Origin: Astrocystis sublimbata
Lineage: Eukaryota > Ascomycota > Sordariomycetes > Xylariales > Xylariaceae
Direction of reading: 5' to 3'
DNA: 64,000 bases
Assembly (NCBI GenBank): GCA_022453515.1
Contig: JAJNNY010000057.1
Location: 171,803-235,802, forward strand
Part shown: positions 11,426 to 22,856 of the stretch, piece after piece
Numbering within the stretch: the first letter of the stretch is position 1
Layout: the number at the start of each line of letters is the position of its first letter
The notes under the pieces: model-generated
Told to the model about the DNA's origin: nothing
What the model saw: only the letters and a program-made list of their open reading frames with translations
The model's database searches: none
Made by a program: the position numbers and the translations under genes

Positions 11426-14216
11426 GGTGAAGGTGTCGCAGACAACGCGTCTGGACGGGCGGGCTGGCGGGCGGGCAAAGTGTGATGGGCGACAGGAGAG
11501 GGCGGAAGAGAGGTGTGACGTATGAGCGGTAGCATGCGAGGGATTCTCCGGGGGAGTGCCGTGGTTGGCGTGGTCGGGTTGATTGGCGAGATGCGCAGCG
11601 AGAGCACCTCTCGGCGGGCCGTAGCGGAGGATGCGGTCGGCCGCTCCGGTTTGAGTGGGTGGAATGTGTCGGGATGGTTGGGTTTTTTTTCTTTTGTTCT
11701 TGTTGTTGTTGTTCTTGTCTTGTGGTGTTGGTCGGGCACTGGGCTCCGGGCTCTTGGGTAGGTAGCTAGCTGGCAGGCCCCCCTTAAGAGTCCACAGCTT
11801 TCGAGATGCAAGGTGTTGTCGAGTGTGGAGAGTGCTCGAGTGGGGGTGGTGAGGGACGGAGACCAGAACTACTTAGGTACCTAAAGTAACCCAGGAGATG
11901 AAGGCAGAAGGGTAAGCCGGGCGGCTTGCTGCCAGGCCAATCCAGGCCAAGTCAAGGCCGATCTACCAACCCACACCAGCAGAAAGTGAGGTCGGCGAGT
12001 GGGTGTGTTCACGTGATAAGATGCCGTCCTGTGCAGTACTAGAAAGTCGGAATGATCATGTATGCGGGCCAGCCGATGGAATATAGAGACAGCGAGACAA
12101 TGCACCAGGTCCTGATAATTGATTATTTCGGCAGGCTGTCTTTGTTGGTTGCAAAGGTATGGGGCTGCGAATCGCCAGAGGGCGCTGGACTTGACGCCGG
12201 TGGTGATTACGCACTCGAGCCAGGCCTGAGGGCTGGGGGGCAGAGCACTGAAATGCGAACGGCGAACTGGGAATTGAAGATTGTTGGCAAAAGATAGATA
12301 GATAATAGAGAAGTAGTCAAAAGGGCCGAGGGGAAAGCCAAACAGCCCAAGAGTTACACACTACTGGCGCTAGCAATTGTTGGTGCAGTGGTTGGTGAAG
12401 AAGAAGGTCGAGGCGGCGCCGGACAGACAATGTCATACAGCCAACGTTGACCACACCTGCCTTGTGTTCCCTTACGTGCACCTTCCAAATTCAATCATCT
12501 CAGATAGTGCAGGCTTGCACCTGCCTTACGTCACATACTTCACTATCGGGACTATGTAAGTACATAGGTACATGATTCACTGCCCATCTACAGCACAGGC
12601 CATATAGAGCAAGTTCACGGGCCCTGCCCAGGGCATTTCAGGCAGGGTTGGCACAGAGCCATCGGTCACCAGTAGAAGAGGCTCATAATTAGGTCGATAT
12701 TATCGCCATTTGCTACCTATTGTAGTTCTTGTGTCCGTGCACAGCATGTAGTGGGGGAATATGTCACTAAAGAAGGTTGGATTGGATTGGCGATGCGATG
12801 CCATGAAACATGGTTGTACCAGCATGCCACCACCCTCGGCGAATACAAAGGAGCCGTCGCCGTGCCTCGCCATTGGTCCAACTTACCACTAGCCCAAGCA
12901 TGTGGGGGAGCACATGTGCTAAAGGTACCGTACATGATTACGTACTCAGATATATTGACAGACAGCGATTCTCGCTCGGAAGAGATTTGGAGAATTGTTT
13001 GTGCTTTTCGCAAGTTCAACTTCGAGAAGGATTACATGAGGTACAAGCTACAACTCCCGAAACGAAGACAGGGTCTAGTAAACGTGGCCTGGGCCTAGGG
13101 CACGTGGCAGCAGCCGCCTGGGGGCAGGAGCCAGGCGACCAGGCCAGGTGGGCGTAGCCGACCGAGGGGTAGTTCTCTTAGCGGGTGTATTGGCCAACCG
13201 CAGGAGGTGCAGCAATCACATGCGAATTCCACGTATTACCTAAGCGACCATAATCTGAGCTATTGTGACTAGAGCCTCACCAACCTACGGTACCTGACCC
13301 TCGTGGGAACTTAGATTTTCCAGTGATGCCATTCTATTGTTGACCACAAGTTATAGTACAACTGAAGCTACTTTATTGAGTCTGAGTGACACGTGCAATG
13401 ATGGTATGACGCTAAGGGAGATGGCTATCGCGAATAGTGACCTTGAACTGTGAATTCAAGGGTTTCGTCTACTTTGTCGCATTGCCAACACTGGGCGCCT
13501 TTTGGGATAAAACTATGACTCCGGTCGTTAAGTCTTGCGGGGTTATATGCCTTTGGGATTGTCCCCAAGGCCTTATTCATATAGAACTATAGGTGGCAGT
13601 GAAAATAATATTGCGAATGCAGCTTGTGACTGGAAAGCCCGGATATTTTTGTCATCTAGTCTAGGATCGGTGTTAAGACCGAGTTTTCTAACCGCGAGGG
13701 TGATGTACAGCGGTCGAGCTTCATTGCATGCACTGCAACCACATCTCCAACATCGCTGCGCCTACATGCATAGACGTTGCGGTAGGCTGTGCTCCTTCGC
13801 CTCAAAGTGCACTTTTTAAAGCCGTTGATTAGCTCGAGTCACACATCAGCGTATCCGTCTCGCTTTCACCTGCGAGTAGAATGCGAGTAACGAGTCTAGA
13901 TAGCTGTATCGTATGCACATCGTTGATCGAAGTCAGCATTTCGTCAATACTGATGAGTGTACTGGCGTCAGTGCCTGCCATTGTCGTTGCGGCCAAGAAA
14001 GTGACCACGTTGCAGTCGGGTATCTCAGAGGACGCTGCTTCAATGGGCTGAGTCCTTGATGCCTGATGCTTCTCACCATTGCTTTGCCTCGCGTGGTGGA
14101 GATATGGTGAGGCAGGCCCCATCACATACTTGTTTGTGCCTCTGTATTCGTCCTCTCCTTTTGCGCATAGTTTCGTCTCACTATTTGCTATCTTTTTAGA
14201 ATATTGTGTACTCACG
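11426..14216. other. Intergenic region between divergent genes
   Basis: It holds the SAPS promoter on the left, with pyrimidine/purine-rich tracts around 11690-11720, and the DUF3433 promoter on the right. Open frames at 12052-12297, 12751-13098 and 13535-13819 are short, overlap frames on the other strand and show no known motif. I see no supported gene. Confidence 0.5.
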
Positions 14217-16568
14217 ATGCAACTTGTCCGCCGATCAAACACCTGGCCTATAGAGGGAAAGGCTTCCGATGCCGACAGATGTGAGCAGTGGGCAGAATCG
14301 CAGCGTCCCTATTGCCCAGGCGCATCGCGCGAAGGCAACCTGAGCTCCGTTGACGTTGATATGCAAGATTTGCATGATGAAGAGACGATGCTGCTAGCTG
14401 CATCTCCAAGGGTCTCAGAAGCTTCGCATAGGGAGACTAGAGTTAATCATGTTTCCTTTGTGAATGAGAGACCTTTGAGCATCGGTACCGAGAGTAGGAA
14501 AATAGACGACCACTGCAACCTAGACAGGCAAAGCGAAGGAAGCACACCTATTTTCCATAATACCCATTTTGACGAGCAAGGATCTACCAATGTTGTTTTC
14601 GAGGCCATCGATCCTCCGTCTGGTTATCCCTGTCTGGATTTTCGCCCAACCTTCCTGAAACCAACTGTCACCATCATCATCTGCGTTTTCGATCTGATAC
14701 TGGCCATTGGCTTAACATTGCTTATTATACTTCCTGGCAACAATGTCACATACTCAATCACAACTGACATATACTACCTCGCCGTTAGATATGGACCTGG
14801 AGTACTAGCTGCTATTAGCTCTTTCTTCAAGAACACCGTGCAGGAGGTATTGCGTATGCTACCGTACATCAACATGGCGGATCCCAGAGGCCCTTTCAAT
14901 CCGCGATACACAGTGCTGGCACGATACTGGCCCTTGCTACATGATTGGAATCATAGCTGGGGCACATTCATCAATTTCATCCTTCCATTATTGAGCCAAT
15001 ATTTACTCGGCTACAAAATGTTGATTTTTGAAGTCGCTCGAGTATCAACAGGCTGGGAAGTCAAGATCCACACGAAACTAGCCATCCCGCTGATTATATA
15101 CTACACCTTTACGGCATCATACATGTTGGGACTGACCGTGTGGATGTGGGACAGGTCGACTGGCATCCGTTCAGGTTGGGATCCGCAGTCTCTTGCAGAC
15201 GTGATGAATCTGTTCGCATATTTCAACGAAGACCTCGACGACACGACATACGATGATCTTGTGTTCAGCGGAAGCACGATGTTACAAGTCCTAGAATGTG
15301 CCCCACCCACGATACCAAGGGGGTGCCATGATCATGCCTACCGTCTTGGCTACTGGCGAGCTGAAAGTCATCATGGTAGTAAGGTGATATATGGTATCAG
15401 GTCCTACAAAGCACGCAATGCACCCACTAGTGGAATGATGAGATTTCTCGATCGTCAGAATCAAATAGAAAGCTATGTGGCTCAAAAAGCACACCAGCGG
15501 GGACACACACCATATTTATTGAGTCCTTGGGCACATAATTACTACTGGGCAGCTATAATCGTTTTGATTGTTTGGATAATCCTTATGGGGTTGCTACTTG
15601 CGACAGGATACATTGGATATGGTTTTGTTGTCCTCGAAGACTGGTCTTTGCGTCGATTTGACCACTTGGCTAATGATACCCTTCCTAGCTTGGAATCAAA
15701 CAGTACCTCTAGCTTGTCAAATGAAACGAGCGTTGGTTTTAGCGGATCGCGACAAAATCAACTTCACTCCAAATATTTCCAACCCTACATAGTCCAATTC
15801 CTCGTCCAATCTTTGCCATTCACTTTCTTATCTTTCGCGGCTTTCTAGTTCAAAATATAGGACTCCTACCATCGTTGGATTCAACCGCTCAATAACATGT
15901 CGCAAAAGTCGGCTCTGGCAGAAGATTCGTTGCTACTGAATTATCTCACCAAATCGCCCTTCGCTGTCACTTCCGAGGCTTTCCAAAAGAAACATTGGAG
16001 GCTCTTCGCTTGCTCTTTGCTCGGGTCTGCACCGGACTTCTTATTGCTCGTACCATACGGGCTTTTGCAACTGACAACTGTTGGGCCCATCCTTGTCTGC
16101 CATTTTTCGGTCTTATCAGTCACGGGAACATTGATCTTGTTAGTTGTATGGCTAGTCACTCTACTCAGCCTCTGGCCTTGCCAGAATAGACGTGTACCAA
16201 GACGATACATGACGCTCCTGGACATCTATATTCTCTGCCACAAAAGTCATATTGCCGCGGATCCATGCTTTCGTTATTGTGAAACCCATTGGACCAAGCA
16301 GCATCTCCATAGTGAGATTACTTGCCGCACACATCGGTACATGCTTGGTCGTTGCCGGGACATGCAGGGAAGGATGCGCATAGGGTTCGATATACACAAA
16401 TTTGGTCCGCAGGCTGCCTTAACCCCATGGGTCGATTGGACCCATCCGAAACCATTCCGTTTCTGGAAGAACAAGAATGACCCCCAGGAGAGAACCAACT
16501 CAGACGAGGAGAAAAATATTGGCATGGGACTCGCTAGGAGGGCATTGAAAAGATTGTTGTCTCCCTAA
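14217..16568 (+). pseudogene. DUF3433-family membrane protein, two in-frame TAG codons
   Basis: Translation from ATG 14217 gives 543 residues to TAG 15846-15848. The same frame then has a second TAG at 15855-15857 and continues as DSYHRWIQPLNNMSQKSA through ATG 15897 to a final stop at 16566-16568. Family features are present on both sides of the stops. The first half has hydrophobic helices (near VTIIICVFDLILAIGLTLL and YYWAAIIVLIVWIILMG) and the motif RYGPGVLAAISS. The second half has AEDSLLLNYLTKSPF and further membrane segments. The N-terminal ~140 residues are hydrophilic and probably cytosolic. Function of the family is unknown. The two stops fall where Trp would fit the family pattern, so TGG to TAG (RIP-type) is the likeliest cause. 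An alternative is a ~47-nt intron (GTCCAA at about 15811 to AG 15857) that keeps frame but deletes a predicted helix. ATG 14079 is in frame upstream but would add a hydrophobic leader not needed by the family. Confidence 0.7.
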
Positions 16569-17302
16569 CTTAGATCCAACTTGACTCATTCATGTCAGCT
16601 CAAGGACTTCTGTCTTAAGCAAATATATCTGCTCAATACACAGTGAAGTGAGGCAATAAACCCCAAATCAAGTTCTCACATTCCAAGTAGTGAGCAGTGT
16701 AGAGCAAACCCTATTTCACAGGGTTCAAGTATTCTACTTTTTACCCTCCTATGTTTTAATAAGTTCGTCCCGTATAAAAGTAATATTAATAACCGGATAT
16801 AAGTATAAGTTTTTACTAATATTGGGGTTCTGTGAAACTATTAGTTAAAGCATATTAGTCTATTTATAACATATCGAGTTAGTAGTAATACCTCGACGCC
16901 ACTCTTCTGGAGTATCAGAGGTATATTCAGCCCGCCGGCGGACAAAATAACTATTTTTGCTCAACACGCTACTAAACTGTCCGCCGTAACGCATTCAGAC
17001 TATGATACGTGTCCCGCGATCTCCATTGTCCGGTAACTCTAATCGCCTTTATTAACGGAGTGTCATGTTATGCTATCTGGGGAATATATTTAGTACTGCT
17101 GTGCATAGTACAGACGCAACTGCAACTGAGTACGCTAAATCAACAGTTAGTTGCATGCAAGTGCATTATTGCCACAGCTAACAAAAAGTGAGACGTGGGT
17201 TGAAGACATAGGCTGTCAGACTCAAGACTAAGCACTGTTATTCGTTATCATAGAGAGAATATCCTCTTATCATATAGTATAAGCCATCTCATTTGAACCC
17301 CT
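16569..17302. other. AT-rich spacer
   Basis: No gene was recognised. The stretch at 16730-16880 is AT-rich with TATAA-type runs. A short GC palindrome (GCCCGCCGGCGGAC) sits near 16929. It lies between the damaged DUF3433 gene and the stop-ridden minus-strand pseudogene and may contain old repeat sequence. Confidence 0.4.
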
Positions 17303-17880
17303 TTATCTTTTGGAGCAATATTGCGGTAGTTTTGCGGCTACTTTTGAATCAATACAGGCCATTGCAATAGTAATATCCAGTTGCTTGTAACCAACATCCA
17401 ATGATTCCCGGGATACATCGTATAAGTAGATGGCGAATACGATTCCAATTATGCCTAATGCTATGCTCACGATAGTTAGTAGAGACACAATGAATGCGAT
17501 CCAGAAAGTCGCCCAGTTCAGAAAATTCCGCTGCTCCTTCTCGAGGATGAGTTGGTGATAACCCTTGGAAGGGTCGTCAAGGGCTTCTTTTCAAAGACCA
17601 ATTCGTGCACGCCAGTAATCATAATCCGATAGTCGCATGCGCCTCTCGCGCCCACAATAGCCGAGCTGGTCGAAACTTTTATTTACACTTCGAAGGAACT
17701 TTTTGGTTCGCCTTCGGTCCGATGGGAACAAGAGGTTGATAGTGTCGATGGCTTCTGCGATGATTTTGGTTGGCAGTGGCGTGCCAGCAGGGTGGTGAAG
17801 ATAGTTGCAAAGGTATATCAAATGCTCGTAAATTGTAATCCTTTGATACTCCCAATCTATTTCGAGGTGTTTCCCTGTTC
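17303..17880 (-). pseudogene. C-terminal fragment of a fungal membrane-anchored protein of unknown function
   Basis: The minus-strand reading contains IYEHLIYLCNYLHHPAG, then AIDTINLLFPSDRRRTKKFL, LSDYDYWRARIGL, a TGA at about 17591-17593, then KEQRNFLNWATFWIAF and a long hydrophobic helix, ending at a TAG at 17303-17305. This order (helical block, LLFP motif, YWR.R motif, a QR.F..W.TFW membrane segment) is the C-terminus of a common fungal family with no assigned function. The internal TGA is consistent with CGA to TGA. Its frame is continuous with the rhodopsin-domain pseudogene upstream, so two unrelated genes seem joined at about 17880. The N-terminal part is absent. Confidence 0.5.
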
Positions 17881-18938
17881 CGGAAGACAGCCCGATCCAG
17901 GAACGTATGGTTATCCATTTTATCCCTGCGAAGGCCTAGGGAGCAGCTGGGCCTGCAAAGATAAGCAACATGCAGGTCATTTCTGCTATGAGCCATAGGG
18001 ACAAGGGTGAGATGGTGTAGACCACGTCATCTGAGCGGAAGTAGAAGACGGTATACACAAGTCGTGCTACGGCTGAAGAGCAGGCACTTGGAAAATTGCG
18101 TGTTAGCAACCAGATAGCAATGCCCGCATATTCAGATACTTACAGTAAACCAATTGCAAACACTAAGGAAACTCCGATCTTTTTCTTTGTCGACATTTGA
18201 AGAGTCTAGATCGTCCTTTGAGGAAGAATCAACGTGATGATGTCGAGAATGAAATTAATCGCGGCGCTAGCTAGGGGCGTAAGTTTGACGTTCAAACACT
18301 GGGAGTCGGGAATTGTCTTGTTCCATATCCGTTCATACGGGAAGCACCCTAGATTTTCCAAGAATATTGACGTCCCATAGAATAAGACGGTTATCAGCGC
18401 CACAACATGGCACGTCCACCAGAATCCATTTCGGGTGCCCTTGGGGACGAAAATGCGGCTCCATTCTCGAAGTATCGAAGCTTTCATGACTAGCATTGTC
18501 GTTGCATAGAAATTAGAGCCGAGGTGGATTACCTAGAGTTGATTAACATGTTGGATGAAGCTTGGGGTTTGGATTTGGATCCTTGGGCTCACGTAAAGAA
18601 ACGTCCACAAGTCTCTGAGCCGAACATCCCATTGATGCACGAACCAGCCTACAAACCCAATCAACCAATAGGTAACACCAATGTATCCGAGGAAGACGCC
18701 CTAGTAAATTGCATCGAGTGTTAGAAGTAATATGCCATAACAGTCTACTCGACAAACAGGAGAACTTACAAACGTAGCAACCATGAGATCTGTAGCGATT
18801 CAAGACAGAATAGTCAGCAGATAGTCAGCAGATAACTAAAGCATTACTGAATACATGAACATACAGTCTTCTAGTAGAAACTTTCTTGTCCGGATGAACT
18901 TGGCGTAGAAACGAACAAACACAGCCAAAGACGATATA
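17880..18938 (-). pseudogene. Rhodopsin-domain (fungal SAT4-type) membrane protein, 5'-truncated, premature stops
   Basis: Exons can be rebuilt: 18938-18865 (LAVFVRFYAKFIRTRKF...ED), a 20-nt exon 18789-18770, 18700-18593, 18532-18144, and 18086 onward. The joins keep frame with good signals (GTATGT, GTAAGT, GTGAGC, GTAAGT donors) and give family motifs: EDYLMVATF, then FVHQWDVRLRDLWTFLY, then NFYATTMLVMKASILREW. The family is a seven-helix integral membrane protein common in filamentous fungi; its role is unknown. TAG at 18208-18206 replaces an expected Trp in the LILPQR.I(W)TLQMS stretch, and TAG at 17938-17936 replaces an expected Gln. Both fit C-to-T changes at CpA. The 5' end stops abruptly at a transposon terminus (18939), so start codon and first helix are missing. 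Confidence 0.75.
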
Positions 18939-19687
18939 ACGTCGGTCCCCTATTAACGAGCCACCCCCATAAGCGGGCCACCCAATTACGAATTCCACCA
19001 TCATCATCCATCATCTTTATCACTACTTTCTGAGCTATCCGTAACAACTATAATACAATCTTTAGCTTCACTGGGTGAATCAGTCCCGCTAGATTCACTA
19101 GAATTATCCTCAACGTCGCCAGCGGCAATTTGCGCTCGCCGGATGTCTTCAATAGTGGCAAACTTGGATTAAGGGCTTAATTCCACCTTCTTCCGCTTCC
19201 GAGGAATCGCGGCTTCAAATTTAGCTTTCCAGGCTTTATTCTCGCGGCGTTCAAAAGCCAATTGAGTATCCTTTTCAATAAATGCCTTTTTAACCTTTAA
19301 AAATAACAGCCGTTGGGTAGTAGAGCCCTTAGTAGTAGGAGTATAAGCATCTAATTACTAACGTAGGTCTTGGGAGTGCTTAGGAGTAGACCATACTACT
19401 TCTGAACCATTTAAACTAGTTGGTTTTGGCAGATTATTAACCTGGCTGTCGTTTTAAGTGTTTTTTAGGGTAGTTGGTGCTTTTTAGGGAGGCTCTTTCA
19501 AAAGCAAAGGGCTTAAGAGCGGATGCTTTACCGATACCGGCCATAAACCAGTAGCTTTCCAACCAGATGTAATATTTAATGTTGTTGAAGCATCTAGACA
19601 GGCTTTGCGATAGCATTCAAGGAAATTTCGCTTGCCGGCAATAGAAAAATCGTGTAAATAGGTAATATAACCGAGATATTTGCGATA
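18939..19687 (-). mobile_element. Fragment of an older pogo/Fot-type transposon (transposase C-terminus)
   Basis: The minus strand reads KYLGYITYLHDFSIAGKRNF, then LNITSGWKATGLWPVSVKHP, the hallmark C-terminal stretch of pogo/Fot-type transposases. It continues with stops through RKRKKVELSP and ATIEDIRRAQIAAG. The left edge at 18939 begins ACGTCGGTCCCC and is preceded by TA, as for a Tc1/mariner-superfamily terminus. The matching other end is not found to the right of 21548, so the element is truncated. It abuts and removes the 5' end of the rhodopsin-domain gene. It is inactive. Confidence 0.7.
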
Positions 19688-19734
19688 ACGTATATGATAA
19701 GCGAGTGACTTATACAACCAAATGACCCATCTAT
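19688..19734. repeat. Left terminal inverted repeat of the Fot1-like element
   Basis: It matches the reverse complement of 21502-21548 at 43 of 47 positions. All four differences are transitions. The target TA is at 19686-19687. Confidence 0.88.
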
Positions 19735-21501
19735 GCGTTTTCTTGTAACAACTTATTTTAAACAACAATATTTTTATTGTTAAAAATAGGAAAAATAAGC
19801 AACAAAACTTAATTAATTTTAGCTTTTTAGGCTATAGATTAGGATTCTATTTTAAGTATCTAAGCTATAGTAAAAAATTATTTAGTAGATAAAAAAACGT
19901 TAGGTTATTAGAAGTAAGGCTAACCTTTACAACGCGATATTACGCTTAATTCGCGTAAACTTATAAATTTAGAGGAATCTATAATAGTTTAGTATATATT
20001 AGACCTAGATGTATGTTTATTTTTTCCCAGATTGGGTGGTATGGAAGATATGGCTAATCAACTATTCTGCGACCGCGACGCGCCGCCCGTTGGTAAGCGA
20101 TGGGCTTCTAACTTTGTAAAGCGATAATTAGAGCTCTAGACGCGTTTTAATCGTAAATATGATTATTAAAGAGCTTAATGCGAAGATTTAGACGTGTTAA
20201 ACGTGTGGTTTTAATTTGTACGTAATATAATCGCTAAATATGGTATCGATAAGGCAGATATTTATAACTTTGACGAGACTGGCTTTATAATGGGCGTTAT
20301 TTTAATAGCGATAGTAGTTACGAGCGCTGAAAGGCGTGGAAGGCCTAAAATGGCTTAGCAAGGGAATTGGGAATGGGTTATGGTAATCTAGGGCGTTAAT
20401 TCTCGAGGGTGGGCGGTCCCGCCGTTTATTATTATTGCTAGTAAATATTACTTATTTTTTTGGTATAAAAATAGCTAATTACTAAAAGATTGGCGTATTT
20501 TTGTTAGTAATAAGGGTTAGATAATAAATAAGCGAAGCTACGAATGGATTTAGTATTTTAATAAATATACTAAAGGCCGTTCGGTTAGGGTCTATTGTCT
20601 TTTTATTTTTAATAGTTACGAAAGCTATTATTCGACCGAATTTGAGCTTTATTATAAAGATAATAAGATTATTACTTTATATATGTTTTCCTATTTATCT
20701 TATATCCTCTAGCCTTTCGATATCGGTTATTTTGGCCTATTAAAGTAAGCGTACGGCTGGCAAATCGAAGATATGATACGTAAGTATATTACCCATATTA
20801 CCAAGGTCGACTTTTTTCCTACTTTCTATGCTGCTTTTTCGAAAGCTTTTATATTTGAAAATATTTAGAGCGGTTTCCGAGGTACTGGTTTTATGCCTTT
20901 TAGTCCGGATTCTATACTTTCGAAGTTGGATATAAAACTATAGACCCTAATATCCCCCAAATTAGTCCCTGAATTACTTATACCGTAGGTTTCTAAGATA
21001 CCTAATAACCCAATTAAGGCTATATCATAGACTTAATATATTAAAAATCGAATCGCTTGTTATTAAAGTAGTTCGTTTATATTAATTTATTAATTAATTA
21101 ACCAGTTTGCGAAGGGGGCGAAGGGATTAATGCACTACGTTGTATTACTTTAAGTAGAGGTCCAGGACCTTCGCGAGGCTAATCAAACCCTAAGCAAGCG
21201 CCGTAGGGCTAAAAAGATATGTATCCGTTAAGGGGGATCACTTACTTTATAAAAAGGATAAGAACTTGTGTCCTAAAAAGAGGTTCATAAGTAGGGAGAA
21301 GAAAGAGAAGATAAAAGCTGTATAGTTATCGGAGGGGCTTCAGCGAAGTAACGGCGCTATGGACGATGCGGTAATACCGGTTATAATACGTACATATGTG
21401 AAATCGATATGGATATATCTGGAGAAGATGATCTTAACGAAGGAGAGTTTATATAAAGCGTTGTGGTTGAATTATTATAGTAGTAATGGTATTAGTTAGG
21501 T

Positions 21502-21548
21502 ATAGATGGGTCATTCGGTTGTGTGGGTCACTCGCTTATCATATACGT
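21502..21548. repeat. Right terminal inverted repeat of the Fot1-like element
   Basis: Partner of 19688-19734. It keeps C at positions where the left arm has T, so this arm is the less mutated one. The target TA is at 21549-21550. Confidence 0.88.
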
Positions 21549-22110
21549 TAATAAAAAAACATAAGTATTTAAGTTTTAAACTGTTAAGTGAATATTTTTG
21601 TGATTTATTTCAATAGGGTTTAGCAACCTAAAATGAGTAGTGAGCATAGTGAGTTTTTGTGGTGAAGTGGGTGTTGTACGCATTTAACCCTCATGGTATT
21701 GTAGTTAGGTAGTGTGACGATCGAGCCCGTCACCCGGGGGTCGGTAATCACTATAGCCCGTCTGAGTTCAACCGTGCGCACATCACGACGGGCTTATTTG
21801 TAAAACTAGAGTGTGTCATACATGATAACGCAAGCAGCGACTCTTTGCATGTTCCCCATCCTTAATACCTCCTCGTATTTAAGGCAGTAATGAAGATGAA
21901 TACCCTATTGGCCACCTGTCAAACCCGATTTTCTGGTTGACCTTAAATATCTCGCCTGGTCTATTTTCTGCGGGATTACTTTCCTTCCCACACAAATTCA
22001 ATCTGCGCTTTCTCTACGTCCCAAACACACACACAAACACATACACATAGATCGTCCGCCTCAATCTGCACTCCTTCCACAAGCAAAACTGAGCAAAACT
22101 GAGCAACAAA
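21549..22110. other. Transposon flank and GGCT paralogue promoter
   Basis: The first ~160 bases are AT-rich like the element. A short imperfect inverted pair (AGCCCGTC near 21727 and GACGGGCT near 21788) could form a hairpin. Short ACACA runs at 22025-22046 lie just upstream of the start codon at 22111. No gene was seen. Confidence 0.5.
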
Positions 22111-22692
22111 ATGTCGGCTCTCGCCACGTCACCACATTCCCCGTCGGAACCCGAACCATTGCCGGCAGCAAAGACGTTAACAACCACATCCCCGCCCCTG
22201 CCGAAACCAAAACCAAGACCCCTTTTTATCTACGGAACACTCCGCGCCTTACCACTCCTTGCATGGGCATTAACAGGTGATGCCTCCACGTCCGTAACGA
22301 GACTGATACAACCAGCAGTGATCCACGGCTACGCCAGGTTCTCGCTTAAACATAGGGACTATCCGGCAGTCATCAAGCATGACGCGCAATCATCAGTAGA
22401 TGGTTATCTCCTTACACTAGAAACCACTTCACAGCGCAGGAAATTGGATGATTTCGAGGGCGAGGCATACAAGCTGGAGTCCGTGGCTGTCACTGTTCTC
22501 GATGCCGACGGAACTCCATCGCGTGCGCTAAGCGACGATAATGTTATTGAGGTTGATGTTTATCTCTGGGCTGGCGACTCGGATGAATTAACAGACAGGC
22601 CGTGGGAACTGGAAACTTTTGAGAAGGAGCGGTTGGAAGATTGGCTAGACCTTTTTGAGGGAATGGAACTTGTAGGAGAGGACGAAGAGTAA
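22111..22692 (+). CDS. Gamma-glutamylcyclotransferase/AIG2-like protein (intact paralogue)
   Basis: Single-exon gene of 193 residues. After a Pro/Ser-rich N-terminus of about 37 residues comes PLFIYGTLRALPLLAWALTG; the YGTL motif forms the glycine-rich loop of the GGCT/GGACT fold. RRKLDDFEGEAYKL follows near residue 115 and carries the Glu expected to act as general acid/base. The C-terminus is acidic. Family members cyclise gamma-glutamyl peptides or amines to 5-oxoproline, but the substrate of this fungal subfamily cannot be read from sequence. It is clearly paralogous to the broken copy at 4715-6022 and lacks that copy's low-complexity insertions. It converges with the GH20 gene, 164 bases apart. 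Confidence 0.88.
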   Translation: MSALATSPHSPSEPEPLPAAKTLTTTSPPLPKPKPRPLFIYGTLRALPLLAWALTGDASTSVTRLIQPAVIHGYARFSLKHRDYPAVIKHDAQSSVDGYLLTLETTSQRRKLDDFEGEAYKLESVAVTVLDADGTPSRALSDDNVIEVDVYLWAGDSDELTDRPWELETFEKERLEDWLDLFEGMELVGEDEE

Positions 22693-22856
22693 GAGTCAAC
22701 TGCTGCTGCTGCTCCGCATACTTGCATGATTAGGTAGGTTCGTGTCAAACTTTGGCACCTATAGATGCGTAGTCTTGAAACAGCATCCATTGATCCAGCA
22801 TACCTAGGGGTAGAACATCTCCAACTCAACACGATCTTCATAATTATCTCACCAGC

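Larger units (their letters stand above)
19688..21548 (+). mobile_element. Fot1/pogo-like DNA transposon, degenerate
   Basis: This 1,861-bp element is bounded by 47-bp imperfect terminal inverted repeats (19688-19734 and 21502-21548) starting ACGTATATGATAAGCG. A TA dinucleotide flanks each side (19686-19687 and 21549-21550), as expected for the Tc1/mariner superfamily. The plus strand between about 20040 and 21480 reads as a broken transposase: EDMANQLFCDRDAPPVGKRW, KYGIDKADIYNFDETGF (first catalytic Asp region), WAVPPFIIIASKYY, with many TAG/TAA stops. The sequence is strongly AT-rich. The arms differ at four positions, all transitions, which suits RIP. It cannot encode a working transposase. 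Confidence 0.88.

Noticed and set aside
12751..13157. Two overlapping 115-codon plus-strand frames
   Set aside because: Overlapping frames with opposite-strand frames as well; no domain in any.
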